64,000 bases of DNA from Rhizobium binae (GTDB lineage Bacteria; Pseudomonadota; Alphaproteobacteria; Rhizobiales; Rhizobiaceae): assembly GCF_017357225.1 (NCBI RefSeq), contig NZ_CP071607.1, positions 248,001 through 312,000 on the forward strand, read 5' to 3'. Position numbers and translations under genes: made by a program. The number at the start of each line of letters is the position of its first letter. The stretch's first letter is position 1. The notes under the pieces were generated by a model. That model saw only the letters and a list, made by a program, of their open reading frames with translations, had not been told where the DNA came from and did not search any database. This document shows, piece after piece, positions 45,548-53,812 of this stretch.

Positions 45548-45897
45548 TCTTTCCATCGAACCGGGTTCGGATCATGGTGGCCACCAAGCCGGTCGACTTC
45601 CGCAAGGGCCACGATGGATTGGCAGCGCTGGTCAAGAACGAGTTGCATAAGGACCCGTTCACAGGGACGGTCTTCGTATTCCGATCCCGGAAAGCAGATC
45701 GATTGAAGCTGATCTACTGGGATGGCAGCGGATTGGTGATGGCCTACAAGCGGCTGGAGGAACACACCTTCACCTGGCCGGGTGTCAGGGATGGTCTAAT
45801 GACGCTGGGCCACGCACAGTTCGAAGCGCTGTTTGCAGGCCTCGACTGGCGTCGAGTCCGTTCCGTAGAGGCGAGACAGCCCGAGGCCATCGAATAG
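45544..45897 (+). CDS. tnpB: IS66-family TnpB accessory protein, second copy
   Basis: The 117-residue protein has VRIMVATKPVDFRKGHDGL, DPFTGTVFVFRSRKADRLK and YWDGSGLVMAYKRLEE. Its ATG overlaps the tnpA stop. Confidence 0.92.
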   Translation: MIFPSNRVRIMVATKPVDFRKGHDGLAALVKNELHKDPFTGTVFVFRSRKADRLKLIYWDGSGLVMAYKRLEEHTFTWPGVRDGLMTLGHAQFEALFAGLDWRRVRSVEARQPEAIE

Positions 45898-45965
45898 ATG
45901 CGGCACGATGACTCGGGCGGTAATTTCCAACGGCGAAGCGGCGTTGGTTTTGATAGACTTTCACC

Positions 45966-47510
45966 ATGTTGGACGCCACTGATCTTCCCGATGATATTGC
46001 TGCCCTGAAGGCGATGCTGATTGCGGCGCAAGCGCGTGAAGTTCGCAAGGATGACCGGATCGAGCGACTGGAGAAGCTGGTCGCGGCTTTCAAGCAAGCA
46101 GCCTTCGGTCGCAAATCTGAGAAGGCCGATCCTGAACAATTCGATCTCGCATTGGAGGACCTGGAAACGGCCATTGCGGCGATCCATGCCGAAGATGAAG
46201 CCGATAGCCCCTCTGGGAAGCCGCAGCCTAAACCCCGTGCCACCAATCGCGGCTCTCTTCCCGCTCATCTTCCTCGCATCGAGGAGATCATCGAACCGGA
46301 AAGCCTGATCTGCGCCTGTGGTGGCGGCCTGCATTGCATTGGTGAAGACGTCTCCGAGCGGCTGGATGTCATTCCGGCGCAATTTCGCGTCGTTGTCACA
46401 CGTCGCCCCAAATATGCCTGCCGCTCCTGCACCGACGGCGTTGCCCAGGCTCCAGCGCCTGCACGACTGATCCATGCAGGATTACCGACCGAGGCGACCA
46501 TCGCGCATGTGCTGGTTTCCAAATATGCCGACCATCTGCCGCTCTACCGACAAGCCCAGATCATGAGCCGACAGGGCATCGACCTTGACCGTTCGACGCT
46601 CGCCGACTGGGTCGGTCGGGCAGCATTCGAACTACGCCCGGTCTTCGACGCCCTGATCGCCGATTTGAAGCGGTCGACAAAGCTCTTCATGGACGAGACC
46701 CGTGCGCCGGTCCTCGATCCCGGCTCCCGCAAAACCAAGACCGGATACTTCTGGGCATTGGCGCGTGACGACCGACCTTGGGGCGGAGGTGCTCCGCCTG
46801 GTGTGGCCTTTACCTATGCACCGGGTCGCGGCGGCCAGCATGCCGAACGGATACTGCAAGGGTTTACGGGCGTCCTTCAGGTGGACGGCTACGCCGGATA
46901 TAATCGGCTGATTGCGCCGGATCGCGTTGGGCCCGACATCCGGCTAGCTCATTGCTGGGCCCATGCTCGGCGTAAGCTGGTCGAGATCACCCGTACCGGC
47001 ACAACACCGATTGCTGAGGAAGGGGTGAAGCGGATCGGCGAACTCTATCGCATCGAAGCAGAACTGCGCGGTTTCGATGCCGACGCTCGCCTCGCTGGAA
47101 GGCAGGCACGGTTAGCGCCATTGATAGCCGACATGCGGACTTGGCTCACCCATCATCGTGCCCGCGTCGCGGGCAAGTCGCCGCTTGGCGAAGCGCTGGC
47201 CTATATCGCCAAATACTGGGACGGCCTCTGTCTCTTGCTCACCGATGGTCGCATCGAGATCGACAACAATTCCGTCGAACGAACCATTCGGCCAATAGCC
47301 CTCAATCGCAAGAACGCGCTCTTCGCCGGACACGACGCCGGAGCGGAGAACTTGGCGACCATCGCCACGCTCATCGAAACTTGTAAGGTCAATGGCGTCG
47401 ATCCATTTGCGTATCTGACCGCCACGCTCACCTCCATTGTCAATGGCCACAAACAGAGCCGGGTGAATGAGCTTATGCCGTGGAACTTCGCAAGACGAAC
47501 AAGCGAGTGA
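45966..47510 (+). CDS. tnpC: IS66-family TnpC transposase, second copy
   Basis: The 514-residue DDE transposase has an intact family zinc finger (ICACGGGLHCIGED and YACRSC), acidic residues in LFMDETRAPVLDPG and LQVDGYAGYNRLI, and the Glu in RIEIDNNSVERTIRP. Confidence 0.93.
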   Translation: MLDATDLPDDIAALKAMLIAAQAREVRKDDRIERLEKLVAAFKQAAFGRKSEKADPEQFDLALEDLETAIAAIHAEDEADSPSGKPQPKPRATNRGSLPAHLPRIEEIIEPESLICACGGGLHCIGEDVSERLDVIPAQFRVVVTRRPKYACRSCTDGVAQAPAPARLIHAGLPTEATIAHVLVSKYADHLPLYRQAQIMSRQGIDLDRSTLADWVGRAAFELRPVFDALIADLKRSTKLFMDETRAPVLDPGSRKTKTGYFWALARDDRPWGGGAPPGVAFTYAPGRGGQHAERILQGFTGVLQVDGYAGYNRLIAPDRVGPDIRLAHCWAHARRKLVEITRTGTTPIAEEGVKRIGELYRIEAELRGFDADARLAGRQARLAPLIADMRTWLTHHRARVAGKSPLGEALAYIAKYWDGLCLLLTDGRIEIDNNSVERTIRPIALNRKNALFAGHDAGAENLATIATLIETCKVNGVDPFAYLTATLTSIVNGHKQSRVNELMPWNFARRTSE

Positions 47511-47596
47511 AGTCTGATTCCGGCCCGTTGCGGACCTCTAGGATGGTGAGGTTCGCCTTGGGTGGGAGGCCATCGTTCACCTTTCTCAATACGAGC

Positions 47597-48079
47597 TTAC
47601 AAATCATCGGCGGTCACAATTCGATGCTCAATTATCGGCTCGGAATTGCACGCAATATCAATCACATGATCCTCGCAAATCACTGCATAATGCACGAATG
47701 GGCCTGGATGGTCCGACGACGCCCAAGTGCCCTTCGACACAAAATCCAAAAAAGCGGATCGTTCGTGCGTACGTAAGCGGCGCGAGTAATCCTCATCATC
47801 TTCGGGAATTGCGTAAGTCTCGTTCCTAACCGAAAAGCAAACGTAACTCTCAAATATGATTGTAAAGGCGTCGTATCCTTCCTTTGTCATGAGAGGATGC
47901 GCCTCCGCAAAAATCGCGTCCAAGTCTCTGTCACCGGCCCCAACCGAAACAAGTTCATCTTGGACGCGCGCTTCCACAACAAAAATACGAAGGTCGAGCG
48001 AAGGCCCGGTCCCAAGTTTGGCAAGGAATATGTGGCGGCAGGCATCCAGTTTTGCGACCGCCGAATCCTGACTGTCCAT
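47597..48079 (-). CDS. Hypothetical protein, 160 aa
   Basis: The protein begins MDSQDSAVAKLDACRHIFLA and contains YDAFTIIFESYVCFSVRNETYAIPEDD. It has mixed alpha/beta character and no signal peptide. GAGGATCG precedes the ATG. No family was recognised. AT-richer than the neighbouring operon and abutting an IS66 set, it looks like island cargo; an immunity-like role is only a possibility. Confidence 0.6.
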   Translation of the reverse strand: MDSQDSAVAKLDACRHIFLAKLGTGPSLDLRIFVVEARVQDELVSVGAGDRDLDAIFAEAHPLMTKEGYDAFTIIFESYVCFSVRNETYAIPEDDEDYSRRLRTHERSAFLDFVSKGTWASSDHPGPFVHYAVICEDHVIDIACNSEPIIEHRIVTADDL

Positions 48080-48417
48080 TCAAACGATCCTCGTCACCTC
48101 AAAGGAGATCATCTGGATAGTCGCGTTAGGAGTTGTCCGCAACGGGGCATCGTGGCCGCTGATGGGACTCTCGCTGTGCGACTGCTCTTGGCGCATTCTT
48201 GCCATCGATGTCGCAGCGGTAGCTTTCTGAACGGCCTACCGCGCTTGGTCAATGTGCGAAGAAAACAGCGCTTACGCTTGATTGAAGCTCTGCCGCTGAA
48301 GATTCTTCGCGCCCGCATAATGCGCAAGCTTGTCCTGGACGGCTAGCCGCCGCCGATGGTGCGGCGCTGTTTCCGCCACTCCGACCTTCGTCTCACGATA
48401 TAATCCGCGGCTTCCGC
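48080..48417. other. Intergenic region without a clear gene
   Basis: No credible gene was found. On the minus strand a short stretch near 48320-48345 reads AVQDKLAHYAGAKNLQRQSFNQA before a stop, which may be a fragment of a lost gene. The promoter of the following operon starts at 48418. Confidence 0.4.
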
Positions 48418-48477
48418 TTGACACGATCATTTCATCTCTTATTCTGTTACAAAAACATGAATTACATAATAGTGGAA
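48418..48477 (+). promoter_or_regulatory. Promoter with operator block for the second importer operon (matches 4487-4546)
   Basis: TTGACA (48418-48423), 16 bases, TATTCT (48440-48445), then CATAATAGTGGAA (48465-48477). Boxes, spacing and block position are identical to those before the amidohydrolase gene, with 27 of 40 bases matching from CTTATTCT to GTGGAA. The start codon at 48497 follows 19 bases later. Confidence 0.75.
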
Positions 48478-48496
48478 CTTAACCGGGAGCCCTCAC

Positions 48497-50023
48497 ATGA
48501 AAACACTGGTCGCATTCCTGCTCGGCACCGCGCTCGTCGCCTTGCCCTCGACCCTCCTTGCCCAGGAAAAGGGCGGCGTCATCAATGTCGCCACGATCGG
48601 CGAGCCGCCGACGCTCGATCCGATGTCGTCGACGGCCGATCTGGTCGGCATCGTCACGCAGCATATTTTCGAAACGCTCTATACTTTCGACAAGAGTTGG
48701 AACGTCACGCCGCTTCTGGCCGAAAGCCTGCCGGAGATCAGCGCCGACGGCAAAACCTATACGATCAAGCTCCGGACCGGCATCAAGTTCCACGACAATA
48801 CAGACATGACGTCGGACGATGTCGTCGCCTCACTGAACCGCTGGATGAAGATCGCCTCGCGCGGCAAGCAGGTGGCGGGCTTCATCGACAAGATCGCTGC
48901 CGCCGATCCCGCAACCGTGACCATCACGCTGAAGCAGCCCTATGCGCCGCTGACCTCGCTACTCGCCTTCAACAATTCGGCGGCGATCATCATCCCGGCC
49001 GAAAAGCAGGACGAGCCGATGAAGGAGTTCATCGGCACCGGCCCCTATATGCTGAAGGAGCGCAAGGCCGACCAGTATATCCAGCTCGTCCGCTTCGACG
49101 GATACAAGTCGCGTGAAGGCGACAGCAATGGTTATGGCGGCGCCCGCCATCAGTATCTCGATGAGATCCGTTTCGTCCCGGTGCCGGATCCGAATACCCG
49201 CGTCGAGGCCGCCGTTTCCGGCCAGTATGATTATGTCGATTCGATCCCGGTCGAATCCTATGACAAGCTGAAGGCTTCGACTGCCTCGCAGCCGGTCATG
49301 CTGAAGCCCTTCGGTTATCCGGTCTTCGTCTTCAACACGAAGGAAGGTGTTGCTGGGAATGTCGAGGTCCGCAAGGCGATCCGCCAGGCGCTCAACATGG
49401 AAGACATGCTGGCGGCGGCTTTCGGCAGCAAGGATTTCTATGCGCTCGACGGCGCCATCTATCCGAAGAGCTATTCCTGGTCGACCGATGCCGGCGTCGA
49501 AGGCGCCTATAATGTCGCCGATCCGGAAGGGGCGGCGGCTGCCGCCAAGAAGGCCGGCTACAATGGCGAGCCGATCCGCATCCTGACCAGCCGCCAGTAC
49601 GAATTCCATTACAAGATGGCGCAGGTCGCCGCCGAATATCTGAAGCTTGCCGGCTTTACGGTCGATCTGCAGGTTGTGGACTGGGCGACGCTGACGCAGC
49701 GCCGCACCGATCCGAAGCTCTGGGATATCTACATCACCCACAGCCCCTTCCTGCCGGAGCCGGCGCTGATCGGCTCGCTCTCGACCAGCTCGCCCGGCTG
49801 GTGGGATACACCTGCCCGCAAGGCCGCTGTCGATGCCTTCACCTCCGAGGTCGATCCGAAGAAGCGCGTGGCGCTCTGGGCCGATGTCCAGAAGGCGATC
49901 TATGCCGATGCGCCGTTCATGAAGATCGGCGATTTCAACGCGGTCTCGGCAAAGTCCGTCAAGCTCGAAGGCGTCGATCCGGCTCCGTGGCCGTATTTCT
50001 GGAATGCTTCGATCAAGAAGTAA
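48497..50023 (+). CDS. ABC transporter substrate-binding protein, family 5 (Dpp/Opp-like)
   Basis: The 508-residue periplasmic protein has a signal peptide (MKTLVAFLLGTALVALPSTL, cleavage near LLAQ). Family 5 blocks are GEPPTLDPMSSTADLVGIVT, KLRTGIKFHDNTDMTSDDVV and the conserved mid-block EFIGTGPYMLKERK. Its ligand is unknown; the neighbouring deaminating enzymes suggest an N-acyl amino acid, peptide or amino-sugar acid. GGGAG lies before the ATG. First gene of a six-gene operon. Confidence 0.9.
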   Translation: MKTLVAFLLGTALVALPSTLLAQEKGGVINVATIGEPPTLDPMSSTADLVGIVTQHIFETLYTFDKSWNVTPLLAESLPEISADGKTYTIKLRTGIKFHDNTDMTSDDVVASLNRWMKIASRGKQVAGFIDKIAAADPATVTITLKQPYAPLTSLLAFNNSAAIIIPAEKQDEPMKEFIGTGPYMLKERKADQYIQLVRFDGYKSREGDSNGYGGARHQYLDEIRFVPVPDPNTRVEAAVSGQYDYVDSIPVESYDKLKASTASQPVMLKPFGYPVFVFNTKEGVAGNVEVRKAIRQALNMEDMLAAAFGSKDFYALDGAIYPKSYSWSTDAGVEGAYNVADPEGAAAAAKKAGYNGEPIRILTSRQYEFHYKMAQVAAEYLKLAGFTVDLQVVDWATLTQRRTDPKLWDIYITHSPFLPEPALIGSLSTSSPGWWDTPARKAAVDAFTSEVDPKKRVALWADVQKAIYADAPFMKIGDFNAVSAKSVKLEGVDPAPWPYFWNASIKK

Positions 50024-50104
50024 GCATCGCCGCCGGTGCCAGCTCTCCAGAGCACGGCGCCGGCCTTTTCTGCAGCATCCGCAAGGGCTTGAAGGCCAGC
50101 ATTC

Positions 50105-51046
50105 ATGATCCGCTACATCCTCCAGCGCCTGTTCGGCATGATCGTCGTGATGTTTCTCGTCGTCACGATCGTCTTCGTCATCGTGCGGGTGACGCCGGGT
50201 GACCCGGCCGCCGTCATGCTCGGACCGGACGCGACGCGGCAGGATATCGCCGATCTCAGGTCAAGACTCGGTCTCGATCAGTCGCTCGGCCTGCAATATG
50301 TCTATTATATCGGCCAGTTGCTGCGGGGCGATCTCGGCCAGTCGATCTTCCTCAACATGCCGGTGACGTCGGCGCTGCTCGATCGCGCCGAGCCGACCTT
50401 TTTCCTGACGCTGTTTTCGCTTGCCATCGCCAGCGTCATCGCATTGCCGATCGGCATCTACGCCGCCTATCGGCGCGGCTCCTTCGTCGACCAGGCGGCA
50501 ACGACGCTCGCCATGTTTGCCGCCAGCATTCCGAGCTTCTGGCTCGGCCTCATCCTGATGCAGTTCTTCGCCGTCAGGCTCAACCTCTTCCCGGTCTCCG
50601 GCTATGCCGGGCCGGGCTCGACCTTCGTGGACCGAATGTATCATCTGACGCTGCCGGCCTTTGCACTCGGCATCGTCTCCTCGGCGCTGATCCTGCGCTT
50701 CACCCGCGCCTCGATGCTCGATGTGCTCGGCGACGATTATATCCGCACGGCCCGCGCCAAGGGGCTGGTCGAACGCAAGGTGATCCTCAAGCACGCGCTG
50801 AAGAACGCGCTGATCCCGATCCTGACGGTGCTCGGCCTGACGGCGGCGGTGCTGATTTCGGGCGCCGTCGTTACCGAGACTGTCTTCGGCCTGCCGGGCG
50901 TCGGCAATCTCGTCGTCTCGGCGGTGCTGCGGCGCGACTACCCTGTCATCCAGGGCGCGCTGCTCGTCGTCGCCGCACTCTATGTGCTGATCAATTTTGC
51001 GATCGACATGCTCTACCTGCTGGTCGATCCGAGGGTGCGCTACTGA
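50105..51046 (+). CDS. ABC transporter permease (DppB-like)
   Basis: The 313-residue permease begins MIRYILQRLFGMIVVMFLVV with the OppB N-terminal VRVTPGDPAAVMLGPDAT, and has the EAA loop DVLGDDYIRTARAKGLVERK. The stop overlaps the next ATG (TGATG). Confidence 0.92.
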   Translation: MIRYILQRLFGMIVVMFLVVTIVFVIVRVTPGDPAAVMLGPDATRQDIADLRSRLGLDQSLGLQYVYYIGQLLRGDLGQSIFLNMPVTSALLDRAEPTFFLTLFSLAIASVIALPIGIYAAYRRGSFVDQAATTLAMFAASIPSFWLGLILMQFFAVRLNLFPVSGYAGPGSTFVDRMYHLTLPAFALGIVSSALILRFTRASMLDVLGDDYIRTARAKGLVERKVILKHALKNALIPILTVLGLTAAVLISGAVVTETVFGLPGVGNLVVSAVLRRDYPVIQGALLVVAALYVLINFAIDMLYLLVDPRVRY

Positions 51047-51915
51047 TGGCCGACATCGCAATCAAGCCCGTCGAGAGCGAAGGCAGCAAATTTCTCCGCC
51101 GCCTGCTGAAGCGCAAGACGGTGGCCCTCGGCCTGCTGATCCTGGCGATCTTCGTGCTGCTGGCGGTCTTCGCACCTGTCGTGGCGCCCTATTCCCCCTC
51201 CAAGCTTTCCATCGTCAACCGGCTGAAGCCGCCAAGCGGCACCTTCTTCTTCGGCACCGACGAGTTCGGCCGCGACGTCTTCTCGCGGACGATCTTTGCC
51301 GGCCGGCTGTCACTGCTCGTCGGCGTCGCGGTCGTCAGCCTGTCGGCGGTGATCGGCGTGACGCTCGGCCTGCTTGCCGGCTTCTTCCAGAAGCTCGATA
51401 CGCCGATCGCCCGGTTGATCGATGCGATGATGGCCTTCCCGGATATTCTGCTGGCGATCGCCCTCGTCGCCGCCCTCGGGCCGTCATTGACGACGGTCAT
51501 CATCGCGCTGTCGATCGTCTATGCGCCGCGCTTGGCGCGCATCGTCCGCGCCTCGACGCTGGTTATTCGCGAGCTGCCCTATGTCGAGGCGGCGAGGGCA
51601 CTCGGCATTTCCACGTTCCACATCATGACCCGGCACGTGCTGCGCAATCTGCTCTCGCCGATCCTGGTGCAGGCCACCTTCCTCTTTGCCAGCGCCATGC
51701 TCGCCGAAGCCGGCCTCTCCTTCCTCGGCCTCGGCGTCAGCCCGGAGATTCCGACCTGGGGAACAATGATCGCCGCCGGCCGGCAATATATCGGCCAGGC
51801 CGACTGGATGACGCTGTTTCCGGGTGTGGCGATCATCCTCTCGGTGCTGTCGCTGCAGATGGTCGGCGACGGCCTCAGGGACATGCTCGATCCGAGACTT
51901 CGCAAGGACCTTTAA
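51046..51915 (+). CDS. ABC transporter permease (DppC-like)
   Basis: The 289-residue permease has the DppC pattern GTFFFGTDEFGRDVFSRTIF, EAA loop LPYVEAARALGISTFHIMTR, and GVSPEIPTWGTMIAAGRQYI at the periplasmic end. It is translationally coupled to the DppB-like gene by a one-base overlap. Confidence 0.92.
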   Translation: MADIAIKPVESEGSKFLRRLLKRKTVALGLLILAIFVLLAVFAPVVAPYSPSKLSIVNRLKPPSGTFFFGTDEFGRDVFSRTIFAGRLSLLVGVAVVSLSAVIGVTLGLLAGFFQKLDTPIARLIDAMMAFPDILLAIALVAALGPSLTTVIIALSIVYAPRLARIVRASTLVIRELPYVEAARALGISTFHIMTRHVLRNLLSPILVQATFLFASAMLAEAGLSFLGLGVSPEIPTWGTMIAAGRQYIGQADWMTLFPGVAIILSVLSLQMVGDGLRDMLDPRLRKDL

Positions 51916-51964
51916 TCCGCCGACCAGCCGTCGGCCCAACCCAATTCGCATGACAGGAGTTTGC

Positions 51965-52462
51965 GTGAATCAGTTTTCCAACGCCGCCGGCAAGGTCGAG
52001 AATTCGCCTTACCAACGGTTAACCGCCCTCGGTATCAAGCTGCCGCCGCCGCCGCCGCCGATCGCCAATTTCGTGACGCATGTGGTGGAGGGCAATATGC
52101 TCTACCTCTCCGGCCAGGGGCCGCGCGAGGCCGATGGCTTCCTGCATGCCGGCAAGGTCGGCGCCAATGTCGGTGTCGAGGAGGCTTACCGGCATGCGCG
52201 GCTGACCGGCATCAACCTGCTCGCCGTCATGCAAGAGGCGCTCGGGGATCTCTCCCGGGTCAAGCGGGTGGTCAAGCTGCTCGGCATGGTCAATGCCGTG
52301 CCGGAGTTCGAGGATCATCCGAGCGTCATCAACGGCTGCTCGGATCTGCTGATCGCCGTCTTCGGCGCGGCCGGCGAACATGCCCGCTCGGCTGTCGGCT
52401 TCGGCTCGCTGCCGGGCAACATCACCGTCGAAATCGAGGCGATCGTCGCCTTGCATGGCTGA
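51965..52462 (+). CDS. RidA-family protein (YjgF/YER057c/UK114)
   Basis: The 165-residue protein has the RidA core: LYLSGQGPREADG, GVEEAYRHARLTGINLLAVM, VKRVVKLLGMVNAVPEFEDH, and ARSAVGFGSLPGNITVEIEA with the conserved Arg and Glu. RidA proteins hydrolyse reactive enamine/imine intermediates released by PLP enzymes. That fits, since a DgaE/SelA-like PLP lyase is encoded next. The start is GTG at 51965 with AGGAG seven bases upstream. Confidence 0.9.
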   Translation: MNQFSNAAGKVENSPYQRLTALGIKLPPPPPPIANFVTHVVEGNMLYLSGQGPREADGFLHAGKVGANVGVEEAYRHARLTGINLLAVMQEALGDLSRVKRVVKLLGMVNAVPEFEDHPSVINGCSDLLIAVFGAAGEHARSAVGFGSLPGNITVEIEAIVALHG

Positions 52463-52594
52463 GACGCTTTCATGTTTGGAGTGGTCTTCGGATGAGCTCT
52501 TTCTATTTTAACCCAGGCTTTTGTTCCGGCTGCTCGACACTGCCGGATGATCGCCCCATGTTCTGCCTTTCGCCCCAGACTTCCGGAGATCTTC

Positions 52595-53791
52595 ATGCCC
52601 GATGATATCAGACCTTCGCTCGGCCTTCGCCCCGTCATCAACGTGTCCGGCACGATGACCAGCCTCGGCGCCTCGATCGTCGTTCCGGAGGCAATCGCCG
52701 CGATGACCGCGATCCTGCCGCACTTCGTCGAGATCAACGACCTGCAGCGCAAGGCAAGCAGCGTCATCGCCCGGCTGACCGGCGGGCAAGCCGGCTTCGT
52801 CACCGCCTCCTGCTCGGCCGGCATTTCGCTCGCCGTCGCCGGCGCCATGTCAGGCGACAATCTGCTGGCGATCGAGAAACTGCCGGATGTCGTGCCCGAG
52901 AAAAACGAGGTGGTGGTGCAGATGGGCCATGTCGTCAGTTATGGCGCCCCGGTCGACCAGGCGATCCGGCTTGCCGGCGGCAAAGTCGTGCTGGTGGGGC
53001 AGGCGACCTCGACGCACCGCTTCCACATGGAAAAGGCGATCACCGACAAGACCGCCGCGGCCGTCTATGTCGTCTCCCACCATGTCGTCGATTACGGCCT
53101 CTTGAACCTGAAGGAATTCGTCGAGATGGCCCATGCCAGGGGCGTGCCTGTTATCGTCGACGCGGCCTCGGAATACGACCTCAGAATATTCCTGGAGCAG
53201 GGCGCCGATATCGCGCTTTATTCCGGCCACAAATTCCTCGGCGGCCCGACCTCGGGCATCGTTGCCGGCAGGAAAGAGCTGGTGCGCCATGCCTTCCTGC
53301 AGAATATGGGGATCGGCCGCGGCATGAAGGTCGGCAAGGAAAGCATCTTCGGCGTGATGGCGGCGCTGGAAGCCTGGGAACGCCGCGACCATGCCGGCAT
53401 CCGGGAGCGTGAGACCGGCTATCTCAATCTGTGGAAACGCACGCTCGACGGTCGCCCCGGCATCACTGCGCTGATCGAACCCGACCCGACCAACAATCCA
53501 CTCGACCGGCTGCGCCTGATCGTCGATCCCGAACAGGCGCATATCACCGCCTGGGATCTCGCCGATGCGCTGGCGAGGGGCAATCCGCCGATCATCGTGC
53601 GCGACCATGAGGTCGAGCACCGCTATTTCTATCTCGACCCGTGCAACCTGCATCCCGGCCAGGAGGTCATCGTCGCAAACCGCCTCGCCGAGGAACTCGA
53701 CAAGGCGCGCGCCTCCAACGAGATCATCGCAACCCCGATCGAAAACCGCAGCAGGCACCGCTTCGACGGCTTGCTGCGCTGGCCGGATTGA
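52595..53791 (+). CDS. DgaE/SelA-like PLP-dependent enzyme
   Basis: The 398-residue fold-type I PLP enzyme begins [20 protein letters not shown], as in SelA-like proteins. It has the PLP-phosphate region [20 protein letters not shown] and the Schiff-base Lys in [13 protein letters not shown] (about Lys213). It is far from a true selenocysteine synthase and closest in type to D-glucosaminate-6-phosphate ammonia-lyase (DgaE) and its uncharacterised relatives. It probably eliminates ammonia from a D-amino acid or amino-sugar acid; RidA would clear the enamine. GGAGATC precedes the ATG at 52595. Confidence 0.85.
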   Translation: MPDDIRPSLGLRPVINVSGTMTSLGASIVVPEAIAAMTAILPHFVEINDLQRKASSVIARLTGGQAGFVTASCSAGISLAVAGAMSGDNLLAIEKLPDVVPEKNEVVVQMGHVVSYGAPVDQAIRLAGGKVVLVGQATSTHRFHMEKAITDKTAAAVYVVSHHVVDYGLLNLKEFVEMAHARGVPVIVDAASEYDLRIFLEQGADIALYSGHKFLGGPTSGIVAGRKELVRHAFLQNMGIGRGMKVGKESIFGVMAALEAWERRDHAGIRERETGYLNLWKRTLDGRPGITALIEPDPTNNPLDRLRLIVDPEQAHITAWDLADALARGNPPIIVRDHEVEHRYFYLDPCNLHPGQEVIVANRLAEELDKARASNEIIATPIENRSRHRFDGLLRWPD

Positions 53792-53812
53792 GCCGCAAAG
53801 GAACCGACCGAC

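Larger units (their letters stand above)
45161..47510 (+). mobile_element. Second IS66-family element (coding part; ends not resolved)
   Basis: Three IS66 genes in order, all open, mark a second element of a different lineage. I could not find a convincing terminal inverted repeat pair or target duplication between 45062 and 45160 and between 47511 and 47596, so the true ends are unknown and one end may be deleted. Confidence 0.75.

Noticed and set aside
45062-47596. Terminal inverted repeats for the second IS66 element (for example GTAACCGATG at the left and GTAAGCTCGT read inward at the right)
   Set aside because: Only the first few bases agree, and no 8-base target duplication flanks them, so the element's ends were not called.
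52595-53791. Selenocysteine synthase (selA)
   Set aside because: The protein is SelA-like but short for SelA, sits in a catabolic ABC operon, and has RidA beside it; no other selenocysteine genes are present. A DgaE-type lyase fits better.
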